Below are positions 16,616 to 25,288 of a stretch of DNA of 64,000 bases, one piece after another. Source of the stretch: Microbacterium sp. oral taxon 186 str. F0373 (GTDB lineage Bacteria > Actinomycetota > Actinomycetes > Actinomycetales > Microbacteriaceae). The notes beneath the pieces were generated by a model. It saw only the letters and a program-made list of their open reading frames with translations. It was not told where the DNA came from and ran no database searches. The DNA lies in assembly GCF_000411455.1 (NCBI RefSeq), contig NZ_KE150457.1, positions 1,080,023 to 1,144,022 on the forward strand, written 5' to 3'. Positions within the stretch are counted from its first letter, which is position 1, and each line of letters begins with the position of its first letter. The translations under genes were made by a program, and so were the position numbers.

Positions 16616-17922
16616 GCAGCACCTCCTCGCCCGGCCCGACGAACCTCCCCGGCCCGATCGCCCCGCCCGCGCGGCTGCTGATGGGCCCCGGACCCATCTC
16701 GGCGTACCCGAGCGTGCTGACCGCGATGTCGGCGCCGCTGGTCGGCCAGTACGACCCCTTCATGACGGCGACGATGACCGAGACGCAGGAGCTGTACCGC
16801 GGGGTGTGGAGCACCCGCAACGAGGCGACCCTGCTGGTCGACGGCACGAGCCGTGCCGGTATCGAGGCCGCGATCGTCTCGCTCGTGAAGCCGGGCGACC
16901 GGGTGCTGGTCCCCGTGTTCGGCCGGTTCGGACACCTGCTGGCCGAGATCGCCGAGCGGGCGCTCGCTGAAGTGCACACGATCGAGACCGATTGGGGTCA
17001 GGTGTTCCCGGCATCCGTCATCGAGGAGGCGATCGTGCGGGTGAAGCCGGCGCTGCTCGCCCTCGTGCAGGGCGACACCTCGACGACCATGCTGCAGCCG
17101 CTGGAGGACATCGGCGAGATCTGCCGCCGCCACGGTGTGCTCTTCTACTCCGACGCCACCGCATCGCTCGGCGGCAACGCCTTCGAGGCCGACGCGTGGG
17201 GGCTGGATGCCGCGACGGCGGGCCTGCAGAAGTGTTTGGGCGGTCCGAGCGGATCGTCGCCGATCACGCTCAGCGCACGGGCCGTGGAGGCGATCCGCTC
17301 GCGGAAGAAGGTCGAGGCGGGCATCCGCGAGCCCGGCGACGAGTCGTCGGCCGATTTCGTGCGCTCGAACTACTTCGATCTGGGGCAGATCCTCGACTAC
17401 TGGGGTCCGCGCCGACTCAACCACCACACCGAGGCGACGAGCATGCTCTACGGCGCGCGGGAGTGCGCGCGGCTGCTGCTTCTCGAAGGCCGCGACGCCG
17501 TCATCGCCCGCCATGAGCTGGCGGGACGAGCGATGCTCGCCGGCGTCGAGGCGCTGGGCTTGGTGGTCTTCGGTGACGTCGCCCACAAAATGAGCAACGT
17601 CGTCGCCGTCGAGATCCCCGCCGGCGTGCCCGGCGATGCCGCGCGGTCGGCCCTGCTGGAAGACTTCGGCATCGAGATCGGCACCTCGTTCGGCCCGCTG
17701 CACGGCAAGGTGTGGCGCATCGGCACCATGGGTTACAACGCCCGGAAGGATGCCGTGCTCACCACCCTCACCGCCCTCGAGAGCGTGTTGCGCCGGTTCG
17801 GGGCCGCGGTTCCGGCCGGTGGCGGCGTCGAGGCCGCCGCGGACGTGTTCGCCGCGGCGCCCGTGGCGCTGCACGCGCCGCGCACCAGTGCGGCCGTCGC
17901 CGTGTCGGCGGAGACGGCGTGA
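16612..17922 (+). CDS. pucG: Ureidoglycine-glyoxylate aminotransferase, PucG type
   Basis: Class V PLP aminotransferase of 436 residues. It would move the amino group of S-ureidoglycine to glyoxylate, giving glycine and oxalurate. RLLMGPGPISAYPSVL at the N-terminus, the cofactor Asp in FYSDATASLGG and the Schiff-base Lys207 in GLQKCLGGPSG are as in the AGT/PucG group, and the hydrophilic stretch around FDLGQILDYWGPRRLNHHTE fits. A 40-residue Ala-rich tail is extra. The ATG overlaps the amidase stop and the TGA overlaps the next GTG. The homologous alanine-glyoxylate enzymes look similar; context favours ureidoglycine. Confidence 0.88.
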   Translation: MSSTSSPGPTNLPGPIAPPARLLMGPGPISAYPSVLTAMSAPLVGQYDPFMTATMTETQELYRGVWSTRNEATLLVDGTSRAGIEAAIVSLVKPGDRVLVPVFGRFGHLLAEIAERALAEVHTIETDWGQVFPASVIEEAIVRVKPALLALVQGDTSTTMLQPLEDIGEICRRHGVLFYSDATASLGGNAFEADAWGLDAATAGLQKCLGGPSGSSPITLSARAVEAIRSRKKVEAGIREPGDESSADFVRSNYFDLGQILDYWGPRRLNHHTEATSMLYGARECARLLLLEGRDAVIARHELAGRAMLAGVEALGLVVFGDVAHKMSNVVAVEIPAGVPGDAARSALLEDFGIEIGTSFGPLHGKVWRIGTMGYNARKDAVLTTLTALESVLRRFGAAVPAGGGVEAAADVFAAAPVALHAPRTSAAVAVSAETA

Positions 17923-19223
17923 GCTCGGCATCCCTCCTGCGCGCCGCGCCCGACGTCATCGCGACCGCTGCGCGCCGCGTGATGGCGCGGTGTGAGGAGC
18001 TCGCGCGGGTGAGCGCGGATGCGGCATCCATCGAGCGCGTCTACCTCTCGCCCGAGCACGCCCGTGTCAACCGGCTGGCGGCGGAATGGATGCGCGAGCT
18101 GGGCATGCGCACGTGGCAGGATGCCGCGGGCAACCAGGTCGGCCGCATCGGCGATCCGGCGGCTCCCGCGCTGATGCTGGGCTCGCACCTGGACACGGTG
18201 CTCGACGCCGGGCGTTACGACGGCATCGCCGGGGTGCTGATGGCGCTGGAGGTGGTGCGTCTGCTGCGCGTGCCGGCGGGCGAGGGCACGGGTGACGGCT
18301 GGACCGTGCCGCTGCCGTTCGCGATCGAGGTCGTCGCGTTCTCGGATGAGGAGGGCACCCGGTTCGGCAAGGCGCTGCTCGGATCCTCCGCGGTCGCCGG
18401 CACGTGGAGCGACGCGTGGTGGGATCTGGCGGATGCCGACGGTGTGAGCCTTCGCCAGGCGTTCCTCGAGTTCGGGCTCGACCCGGGGCGGGTCGGCGAG
18501 GCCGCCCGTCGGCCCGATGAGCTGGTCGGGTACCTCGAGGCGCACATCGAGCAGGGTCCCGAGCTGGACCGGGCCGGGGAGCCCCTCGCCGTCGTCTCGT
18601 CGATCGCGTCGGCGCGGCGGTTCCAGCTGGTGGTGGAGGGTGAGGCCCGCCACGCCGGCGGCACACCCTACGACATGCGTCGCGACGCGCTGCTGGGCGC
18701 GAGCGAGGCCGCGCTCGCGGTGGAGCGGATCTGCTCGGCCGAGCACCACATCGTCGGCACCGTCGGGCGCTTCGAGGCGTTCCCCGGCGCGGTCAACGTG
18801 ATTCCCGGAGAGGTGCAGTTCTCCCTCGATCTGCGCGGCGAGTTCGACGGCGAACGCGACCGCGTGTGGGATGCGCTCGCACGCGAGCTCGACGAGATCA
18901 TGGGCCGGCGAGCCCTGCGTTGGCGTTCGCGCGAGGTGCACAGCGCTCCGGCGGTGTTTTGTGCGCCGCTCCTGCAGGACGTGGTGGCCGGCGGCATCCG
19001 CGCGACCCTTCCGTCCCGGTCGGACGCCCCGCCCGTGATCTTCAGCCGCGCCGGCCACGACGGCATGGCGCTGGGCGCGGTGACCGACGTCGGCATGCTG
19101 TTCCTGCGCAACCCCGACGGCATCAGCCATCACCCGGACGAGTCCGTCTCCGCGGGCGACGTGGCCCACGGCATCCGCGCCCTCGCCGAAGCCGTGCTGC
19201 TGCGCGGCACCGAGCGGATCTGA
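17919..19223 (+). CDS. allC: Allantoate amidohydrolase (M20 family)
   Basis: Dinuclear metal enzyme that hydrolyses allantoate to ureidoglycine, ammonia and CO2. It has 434 residues. Metal ligands are His90 and Asp101 in GSHLDTVLDAGRYDG, Glu144/Glu145 in SDEEGTRFG and His209 in EAHIEQGP; a late His is in ISHHPDESVS. The lid domain carries the RHAGGTPYDMRRDAL motif. N-carbamoyl-amino-acid hydrolases share this fold, but all neighbours belong to allantoin catabolism. It ends the operon that begins with the NCS1 permease. Confidence 0.92.
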   Translation: MSSASLLRAAPDVIATAARRVMARCEELARVSADAASIERVYLSPEHARVNRLAAEWMRELGMRTWQDAAGNQVGRIGDPAAPALMLGSHLDTVLDAGRYDGIAGVLMALEVVRLLRVPAGEGTGDGWTVPLPFAIEVVAFSDEEGTRFGKALLGSSAVAGTWSDAWWDLADADGVSLRQAFLEFGLDPGRVGEAARRPDELVGYLEAHIEQGPELDRAGEPLAVVSSIASARRFQLVVEGEARHAGGTPYDMRRDALLGASEAALAVERICSAEHHIVGTVGRFEAFPGAVNVIPGEVQFSLDLRGEFDGERDRVWDALARELDEIMGRRALRWRSREVHSAPAVFCAPLLQDVVAGGIRATLPSRSDAPPVIFSRAGHDGMALGAVTDVGMLFLRNPDGISHHPDESVSAGDVAHGIRALAEAVLLRGTERI

Positions 19224-19243
19224 CCCGCCGTCGCGTCCTCCGA

Positions 19244-19316
19244 CCGCGAGACACCGCCTGTGCACCGAAACACGGTCTGTGTACCGGTGCGTCGGTGCGC
19301 AACCGGTGTCTCGCGG
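19244..19316. repeat. Family A palindromic element, copy 2 (73 bp)
   Basis: CCGCGAGACACC at the left and GTGTCTCGCGG at the right, with a degenerate inner palindrome. It lies between the convergent allC and LOG-family genes, as expected for a bidirectional terminator or REP-like element. Confidence 0.88.
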
Positions 19317-19353
19317 ACGCGGACGCGGACGCGGCCGCGGCCCGCAACCGCCC

Positions 19354-19971
19354 TCAGGGGCGCACGGGCAACGCCATCGCGCCGGTCATCTCGGCGCCCG
19401 GTGAGACCTCGGTGCGCGCGGGGGGTACGTAGTCGCGCAGTCGTGCCAGCGCCTCAGTGGCCTCGGTCGCGACGACGAGCATGTCGGTGTAGCGGGGGTG
19501 CGTGAAGCCGCGGTCGCGCATGTTCGCGACGAACGCGAGCAGCGGGTCGAAGTACCCGTCGACGTTGAGCAGTCCCACCGGCTTGTCGTGGATGCCGAGC
19601 TGTGCCCACGTCCACTGCTCGGTGAGCTCCTCGAGCGTTCCCGGGCCACCGGGCAGGGCCAGGAAGGCGTTCGCGCGGTCGGCCATGAGCATCTTCCGCT
19701 CGTGCATCGTGTCGACGAGGATCAGCTCGGTCAGATCCTCGTTGACGGCTTCGCGCGCCTGCAGCGCCCGCGGGATGATGCCCGTGACCTCCGCCCCGGC
19801 GGCGAGGGCGGCATCCGCCACCGTGCCCATCAGGCCGACGTGGCCGCCACCGTAGACCAGCGCCATGCCGGAGCGGCCGATCGCCGTGCCGACGGCGCGC
19901 GCCGCCTCGACGTAGACCGGGTCGAAGCCCGGGGAGGATCCGCAGAAGACCGTGACCGTGAATCGCGACAT
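19354..19971 (-). CDS. LOG-family nucleotide phosphoribohydrolase
   Basis: A 205-residue Rossmann-like protein of the TIGR00730/LOG group, which hydrolyses N6-modified AMP or AMP to base and ribose-5-phosphate. The signature PGGPGTLEE is at residues 107-115, preceded by YGGGHVGLMG at 40-49 and MHERKMLMADRANAFLALPG. The bacterial role is often general nucleotide salvage rather than cytokinin synthesis. Its start is leaderless and divergent from the purine-deaminase-like gene. Confidence 0.9.
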   Translation of the reverse strand: MSRFTVTVFCGSSPGFDPVYVEAARAVGTAIGRSGMALVYGGGHVGLMGTVADAALAAGAEVTGIIPRALQAREAVNEDLTELILVDTMHERKMLMADRANAFLALPGGPGTLEELTEQWTWAQLGIHDKPVGLLNVDGYFDPLLAFVANMRDRGFTHPRYTDMLVVATEATEALARLRDYVPPARTEVSPGAEMTGAMALPVRP

Positions 19972-19977
19972 GACCAG

Positions 19978-19983
19978 ACGCTA
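19978..19983 (-). promoter_or_regulatory. -10 element TAGCGT, leaderless LOG gene
   Basis: TAGCGT on the minus strand, 6 bases before the ATG at 19971. Confidence 0.55.
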
Positions 19984-19991
19984 ATCCGCCC

Positions 19992-20042
19992 GTGTTTCCG
20001 CTTCGTGCACGGGTGTTTCCGAGCCGTGACAGGTCGGAAACA
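19992..20042. promoter_or_regulatory. Two GTGTTTCC direct repeats plus inverted GGAAACA
   Basis: GTGTTTCC at 19992-19999 and again at 20013-20020 (21 bases apart, two helical turns), then GGAAACA at 20036-20042, just ahead of the amidohydrolase -10 box. A similar GTTTCAC/GTGAAAC dyad lies between the xanthine dehydrogenase and xdhC promoters, which suggests one regulator for both. Confidence 0.5.
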
Positions 20043-20051
20043 TGGCCTCAT

Positions 20052-20057
20052 TAGCGT
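20052..20057 (+). promoter_or_regulatory. -10 element TAGCGT, leaderless amidohydrolase start
   Basis: TAGCGT ends 7 bases before the ATG at 20065; no ribosome site is present. Confidence 0.55.
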
Positions 20058-20064
20058 GCAGAGC

Positions 20065-21441
20065 ATGTCGCTCCTCGTCACACACGCCCGTCTCATCACC
20101 GTTCCGGCCGGAACCGACGACCCGGGCTACATCGAGGACGGTTGGATGCTGGTGGGCGACGACGGCCGCATCGCCGCGCTCGGCGCGGGCACCCCGCCGG
20201 TCGGCACGACCGCGGAGGAGACCCTCGACGTCGCGGGCGCCTTCGTCGCGCCCGGCTTCGTGTCGAGTCACTCGCATCTGTTCACGAGCGGCCTGCGCGG
20301 GCTCGGCGTCGCCGACACCCTCTACGGCTGGTGCGACGCGATGCTCGGCACCACCGCGCACATGAGCGCCGATCAGCTCTACTGGGCGACGCTGCACGGC
20401 TCACTCGACTTCCTGTCGAACGGTGTGACGACGGCGTACAACTTCACCGACCCGTTGCAGGCGTGGGAGCCGATGGTCGACGGCAAGCGCACGGGCACCG
20501 CGGGCCTGCGCGGGCTCGAGTACCACTGGCGTCAGGCGGAGGGCACGCGCGACTCCGGCATCCGCTTCGTGGATGCCGCCGGCATGGACGTCACCGCCGG
20601 AACTCCCGACGAGGTGTTCGACCGCTTCGCCGCCGAGGTCGCCCACACCCGCACGTTCGATGCGGACTACGCGCTCGGCTCGTCGATCATGGGCCAGGTG
20701 CAGTGGTCTCCGCACCCGGATGCCGCGGCCTTCGAAGTCGAGGCGATGCGCCGGTACGGCGTGACCAACCAGGCCCACTTCCTCGAGTCACCCGAGGCCG
20801 TCGAGCACCAGCAGTCGAAGTTCGCGCTCTACCGCGATGCCGGGGCCCTCGAGCTCGGGCTCGTGTTCGGCCACTTCATCCAGACCACGCCCGAGATCAT
20901 CGCGCAGTCGGTGGCCGGGGGTGCGGCGATGTCGTGGCAGCCGGCATCCAACGGCCGTCTCGCCTCGGGCACCGCGCTCGTGCCCGAGATGCTCGCGATG
21001 GGGATGAAAGTCGGCGTCGGCCTCGACGACCAGGCCTGCACCGACGTGAGCGATCCGTGGCAGAACATGCGCATCGGCATCTACGCACAGCGGGCGCGTA
21101 CGAAGGATCCGCTGTCGATGATGCCCGAGCAGATGCTGCGCCTGCACACCCTCGGATCGGCCGAGATCATGGGCGTCGCCGACCGCGTCGGATCGCTGGA
21201 GGTCGGCAAGTTCGCCGACTTCGTCGTGGTCGATCCGCGCTGCCCCGACGTCGGGCCGCTCTGGCACCCGGTGCGCTCGTACGTGCTGGCGATGAGCCCG
21301 CGCAACCTGAAGGCCGTCTACGTCGGCGGTCGTCTCGTGAACGCCGACGGAGTCTCGACCAACCCACTCGCCGAGGAGGCCTCCGCGAAGGTGCACGAGC
21401 TGCCCGCCGCCGTGATTCCCCTCCGCGGCCACCCGCACTGA
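20065..21441 (+). CDS. TRZ/ATZ-family amidohydrolase, probable purine-type deaminase
   Basis: A 458-residue metal-dependent deaminase/hydrolase of the ATZ/TRZ group. The first metal motif is HSHLFTSGLRGLG, a later one is FGHFIQTTPE, and GLDDQACTDVSDPWQNMRIGI carries the conserved Asp. The C-terminal GSLEVGKFADFVVVDPR strand is standard. Relatives include guanine, 8-oxoguanine and S-adenosylhomocysteine deaminases. Its place beside xanthine dehydrogenase and a shared operator-like motif point to guanine or a modified purine as substrate, giving xanthine or urate; that is inference. Confidence 0.82.
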   Translation: MSLLVTHARLITVPAGTDDPGYIEDGWMLVGDDGRIAALGAGTPPVGTTAEETLDVAGAFVAPGFVSSHSHLFTSGLRGLGVADTLYGWCDAMLGTTAHMSADQLYWATLHGSLDFLSNGVTTAYNFTDPLQAWEPMVDGKRTGTAGLRGLEYHWRQAEGTRDSGIRFVDAAGMDVTAGTPDEVFDRFAAEVAHTRTFDADYALGSSIMGQVQWSPHPDAAAFEVEAMRRYGVTNQAHFLESPEAVEHQQSKFALYRDAGALELGLVFGHFIQTTPEIIAQSVAGGAAMSWQPASNGRLASGTALVPEMLAMGMKVGVGLDDQACTDVSDPWQNMRIGIYAQRARTKDPLSMMPEQMLRLHTLGSAEIMGVADRVGSLEVGKFADFVVVDPRCPDVGPLWHPVRSYVLAMSPRNLKAVYVGGRLVNADGVSTNPLAEEASAKVHELPAAVIPLRGHPH

Positions 21442-21469
21442 CCCGCCGCCCGCATTGCCCCCCGCCCGG

Positions 21470-21551
21470 CCGAACTGCAAGGGATGCCGTGCGACACGCG
21501 GCATCCGCGCCGCCACCGACGGCGTGTCGGCCCGCCGGCCTTGCAGTTCGG
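21470..21551. repeat. Family B palindromic element, copy 2 (82 bp)
   Basis: Starts CCGAACTGCAAGG and ends CCTTGCAGTTCGG, with inner CGACACGC/GCGTGTCG arms. It is between the convergent amidohydrolase and ABC-permease genes, the same setting as copy 1. Confidence 0.88.
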
Positions 21552-21582
21552 TTCGGCGGGCGGGGTCAGCGCCGGCGTGGCC

Positions 21583-22479
21583 TCAGCGCCCGGCAGCCAT
21601 GCCCATGCGGGCCAGCACGATGTTCTCCACGATCTGCACGAGGTTGTAGAGCACGAGCGTGATCAGCGTGATGAGTGCGATCGAGGTCCACAGCTGGGCG
21701 AACTGCGCCTGCGCGTTGAACTTCAGGATCGACCCGCCGATCCCCGTGCCCGTCGACAGCCACTCCGCCAGCAGCGCACCGGTCACGGCTCCCGGCACCG
21801 AAACGCGCGCCGCGGCGAACACCGACGGCAGTGCGCCGGGCAGGTTGACCTTGCGCAGCGCCGTGAACCGGCCGCCGCCGAAGACGTGCACGACATCGAG
21901 GCTCTGCTGGCTGGCGCGGCTCAACCCGAACAGCACGTTGGCCAGGGCCGGGAAGAGCACCACCACGGTGCCGATGACGGCGACGGATGCCGGGGTCCCG
22001 CGTCCGGTGACGAGGATGATGACCGGAGCGATCGACACCAGGGGAATGGTGCGCAGCAGCAGCACGAGCGGCATGACGCCCGCCTCGATGGCCTTGGACA
22101 GACTGAACGCGATGGCCAGGACGATCGCGACGAGCATGCCGACGACGAATCCGATCCACGCGTCGAGCAGCGTCTGGCCGACCAGCGGGAACATCTGTGC
22201 CCGGTTGGCCTCCGCCTTCGGCGCCGTGACGAGGAACGTCCACACATCCAGCGGGCCCTTGGCGATGTAGGGCGAGATGCCGGTGAGGCTCACGATCGCC
22301 TGCCAGAGCAGCAGCAGCACGAGAAGGGTGATGCCGGCGTTGCCGAGCGAGCGCAGCAGGGTGCGGCGCAGCCCGCGGCGCCGCTCGGCGCGCAGGCGCG
22401 CGACGGCGATGGGGTCGGCGGTGCCCACGTGGGATGCCGCGGGTGTTGCGGGGGTCGTGTCGATGACGTGCACGCTCAC
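21583..22479 (-). CDS. ABC transporter permease (SsuC/ThiX type), second
   Basis: A 298-residue inner-membrane permease of the nitrate/sulfonate/pyrimidine group with about six membrane segments after a 40-residue cytoplasmic tail. The family loop is GGGRFTALRKVNLPGALPSV, which contacts the ATPase. The start is GTG 22479, overlapping the first permease's stop as GTGA. It differs clearly from the neighbouring permease, so the channel is probably a heterodimer. Confidence 0.88.
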   Translation of the reverse strand: MSVHVIDTTPATPAASHVGTADPIAVARLRAERRRGLRRTLLRSLGNAGITLLVLLLLWQAIVSLTGISPYIAKGPLDVWTFLVTAPKAEANRAQMFPLVGQTLLDAWIGFVVGMLVAIVLAIAFSLSKAIEAGVMPLVLLLRTIPLVSIAPVIILVTGRGTPASVAVIGTVVVLFPALANVLFGLSRASQQSLDVVHVFGGGRFTALRKVNLPGALPSVFAAARVSVPGAVTGALLAEWLSTGTGIGGSILKFNAQAQFAQLWTSIALITLITLVLYNLVQIVENIVLARMGMAAGR

Positions 22480-23282
22480 ACCGCCTTTCCGGCCACCCAC
22501 GGGGTGACGAGTCTGATGAGCAGGCCGAACAGTCCGTAGGCGACGAGGGCGAACACGGCGCACAGCAGGAACACCGACCAGACGCCGGCCGAGTCCAGCT
22601 GGCCCTGCAGGCGGATGAGCGTCGGCCCGACGCCCGCCGTGATCGCGCCGAGGTAATCGCCGAGCACCGCGCCGAGGAAGGCGGTCGGCACGGCGATCTG
22701 CAGCGCCGTGAGGATCGCCGGAAGGGCGGCGACGAGGCGCACCTTGCGCAGCTGGGTCCACCGGCCGCCGCCGTAGACGCGCACGACGTCCAGCGCCGCC
22801 TTGTCGGCGGAGGTGAACCCGAGGATCGCGCCGACCACCGTCGTGAACACGCAGACGAGAGCGGCGAGGAAGATCGCGGTCGCCGACGGGTCGCCGGGGT
22901 TCTTCGCGCCACCGAGGACGACGATCGAGATGCCCCCGACCGCGACGATCGGAAGGCAATAGGTGACGACGGCGATCTGGGTGATCACCGTCTCGGTGCG
23001 CGGGAAGACGAGCACGACCGTCGCCAGCAGCAGGGCGATGCCGTTGCCCCAGAGGTAGCCGATCGCCGCCGCGGTGATGGTCGGCTGGAACACGCCCCAG
23101 GCGCCCGCGATGTTGCCCTGCACGAACAGCCAGTCCACGACCGCCCACGGTGAGGGGACCGGAGTGTAGCTCGTCCCGTCTTGCGGACGGAAGGCGGTCA
23201 GCGAGAACAGCCACCACACGCCCACCAGCACGACGGCACCGACGAGTCCCGCGACCCAGCCGGGCACGCGCACGCGAGCCAC
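22476..23282 (-). CDS. ABC transporter permease (SsuC/ThiX type), first
   Basis: A 268-residue permease, about six membrane segments. The coupling loop GGGRWTQLRKVRLVAALPAI matches the equivalent loop in the partner permease. The GTG at 23282 is 2 bases after the ATPase stop. It works with the downstream permease, the ATPase and the NMT1/SsuA-type lipoprotein. Confidence 0.88.
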   Translation of the reverse strand: MARVRVPGWVAGLVGAVVLVGVWWLFSLTAFRPQDGTSYTPVPSPWAVVDWLFVQGNIAGAWGVFQPTITAAAIGYLWGNGIALLLATVVLVFPRTETVITQIAVVTYCLPIVAVGGISIVVLGGAKNPGDPSATAIFLAALVCVFTTVVGAILGFTSADKAALDVVRVYGGGRWTQLRKVRLVAALPAILTALQIAVPTAFLGAVLGDYLGAITAGVGPTLIRLQGQLDSAGVWSVFLLCAVFALVAYGLFGLLIRLVTPWVAGKAV

Positions 23283-23284
23283 GG

Positions 23285-24115
23285 CTACGCCTCGGCCTCG
23301 GCGCGGCCGTCGTGTCCGAACAGCAGTTCGGAGGCGCGGTCCACGAGCGCGTGGAACTCGGGCGTGCGCATCATCTCGGGCGTCCGCGGACGCGGCAGGT
23401 CCACCTCGATGATCTCCTTGACCCGTCCGGGCCGCGGTGACATGACCGCGACGCGGTCGGCGAGGAAGATCGCCTCGCTGATGCCGTGCGTCACCAGCAG
23501 CGTCGTCGCCGGCTTCTCGGTCCAGATGCGCAGCAGCTCGAGGTTGAGGTTCTGCCGGGTCATGTCGTCGAGCGCGCCGAACGGTTCGTCCAGCAGCAGG
23601 ACGGACGGCTTCAGCACGAGGGCGCGCGCGATCGACGCGCGCTGGCGCATGCCACCCGACAGCTGGGCGGGCTTCGCGTCGGCGAAGTCGCGCAGGCCGA
23701 CGAGGTCGATCAGTTCGTCGACGTAGGCGCGGTCGACCTTGCGGCCGGCGACCTCGAACGGCAGCTCGATGTTCTTTCGGATGCTGCGCCACGGCAGCAG
23801 CGCGTGGTCTTGGAACGCGATCCCCAGCTCGCTCTTCGCGCGCAGCTGGTCGGGTGTCTCGCCGTCGACGAGCGCGACGCCGTCGGTCGGGTGGTCGAGG
23901 GCGGCGAGGATGCGCAGGATCGTGGACTTGCCGCAGCCCGAGGGACCCAGCAGGGCGAGGAACGAGCCCTTGTCGGTGTGCAGGTCGGTGCCCTGCAGCG
24001 CCTGCAGCGAGCGCCCTCCGCGCAGCGTGAACGACTTCGAGACCCCGGAGATCTGGATGCCGGTGCCGGCGGCAGACGCGCCGGCACCGGCATCCATCGT
24101 GGATGACACGGACAT
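23285..24115 (-). CDS. ABC transporter ATP-binding protein (SsuB/ThiZ type)
   Basis: A 276-residue ATPase. Walker A is [11 protein letters not shown], the signature is [15 protein letters not shown], and Walker B is [12 protein letters not shown] followed by the switch [11 protein letters not shown]. The Q-loop region reads [12 protein letters not shown], as in the nitrate/sulfonate/taurine/pyrimidine-precursor subfamily. It is 4 bases after the binding-protein stop and drives the two permeases that follow. Confidence 0.93.
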   Translation of the reverse strand: MSVSSTMDAGAGASAAGTGIQISGVSKSFTLRGGRSLQALQGTDLHTDKGSFLALLGPSGCGKSTILRILAALDHPTDGVALVDGETPDQLRAKSELGIAFQDHALLPWRSIRKNIELPFEVAGRKVDRAYVDELIDLVGLRDFADAKPAQLSGGMRQRASIARALVLKPSVLLLDEPFGALDDMTRQNLNLELLRIWTEKPATTLLVTHGISEAIFLADRVAVMSPRPGRVKEIIEVDLPRPRTPEMMRTPEFHALVDRASELLFGHDGRAEAEA

Positions 24116-24119
24116 CTCT

Positions 24120-25214
24120 TTAGGGGAGGTACTTCTTGAGCTCGGGGTGCTCGGCGTAGATCTCGTCGATGATCGACGTGTCGAACAGCTGGTCGGCCGT
24201 CAGCTCCCAGCCCGACGCCTTCAGGGAGGCGAGGGTCTGGGCCTTCAGGTCGTCCGAGATCGTGAACAGGCCGTTGGCCTGGGTCTCGTCGGTGGAGATG
24301 AGCTTCGCCTGCGCCTCGATGCCGGCCTTGACCTTGGCGGGGTTCAGCTCGCCGAAGGTGAGATCGCCCGCCGCGGCGGAGTCGTTGTAGTGCTTGGTGA
24401 CGACCGTCACGGTGTCGTCGACGGGCTTGGTGAACGTGTCGGTCCAGCCCTTGATCTCCGCGATGAGGAAGGCCTTCAGCAGGTCCTTGTGCTCGGCGAG
24501 GTACTGGTCGGTGACGGCGTACGACTCGGCGACGTAGGGCAGACCGTTCTCGGCGTAGGCGAGGTTGGTGGTCGGGTATCCCGCCATCTCGACCGTGATG
24601 GCCTCGTTGGTGAGGTAGGCCATGAAGCCGTCGACGTCGCCGTTCATGAGCGGCGTCGGATCGAAGTCGACGGGCACGATCGTCAGCTGGCTCTCCGAGA
24701 TGCCGTTCGCGGCGAGGAGCGCCTTGAAGACCGACGCGTTGGAGTCCTGCACGCCGATCTTCTTGCCGATGAGGTCCTTCGGGGTCGCGATGTTGCCCTT
24801 GTTCTTCAGCGAAAGGATCGTGAACGGGTTCTTCTGGAAGGTCGTGGCGATGATCTTCAGCGGAGCGCTCTGCTCCGACACGGCGGCGCCGACGGATGCG
24901 GCATCGGTCAGCGCGACCTGCACCGAGCCGGACAGGAGCTTGGCGACACCCGTGTCGGGGCCGGCGACGCCGGTGACCTTGGAGAAGCCCGCCTGGTCGT
25001 AGTAGCCGTTGTCGTAGGCGTAGAACTCGCCCGCGAACTCCTCGTTCTTGATCCACGAGTACTGCACGCTGATGTCGCCGTAGCTGGCGGCCTCACCGGA
25101 TGCCGAGGGGCTGGCTGCGCCTCCCGCCGACGAGCAGGCGGACAGAGCGAGGGCGGCTGCGGCGGCGACCGCCAGGATGATTCCGCCGCGGCGGCGGGTG
25201 GAGCGTGAAGGCAT
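24120..25214 (-). CDS. ABC transporter substrate-binding lipoprotein, NMT1/SsuA-like
   Basis: A 364-residue lipoprotein. The signal peptide ends LALSAC with lipidated Cys27, then a Ser/Gly-rich linker. The body has the NMT1/THI5 pattern: [27 protein letters not shown] entry, [22 protein letters not shown]. Such proteins bind sulfonates, hydroxymethylpyrimidine or other planar rings. It starts 75 bases after the xanthine dehydrogenase stop with GGGAG ahead of the ATG, so it is likely co-transcribed. Import of a purine or related heterocycle is the natural inference. No ligand can be read from sequence. Confidence 0.85.
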   Translation of the reverse strand: MPSRSTRRRGGIILAVAAAAALALSACSSAGGAASPSASGEAASYGDISVQYSWIKNEEFAGEFYAYDNGYYDQAGFSKVTGVAGPDTGVAKLLSGSVQVALTDAASVGAAVSEQSAPLKIIATTFQKNPFTILSLKNKGNIATPKDLIGKKIGVQDSNASVFKALLAANGISESQLTIVPVDFDPTPLMNGDVDGFMAYLTNEAITVEMAGYPTTNLAYAENGLPYVAESYAVTDQYLAEHKDLLKAFLIAEIKGWTDTFTKPVDDTVTVVTKHYNDSAAAGDLTFGELNPAKVKAGIEAQAKLISTDETQANGLFTISDDLKAQTLASLKASGWELTADQLFDTSIIDEIYAEHPELKKYLP

Positions 25215-25288
25215 CGGGTCTCCCGGGTGCGGTGTCATGTGCTGTGGATGCAGAACGGGCTGCGGTGATTCTGGAGACGATAGGTGCC

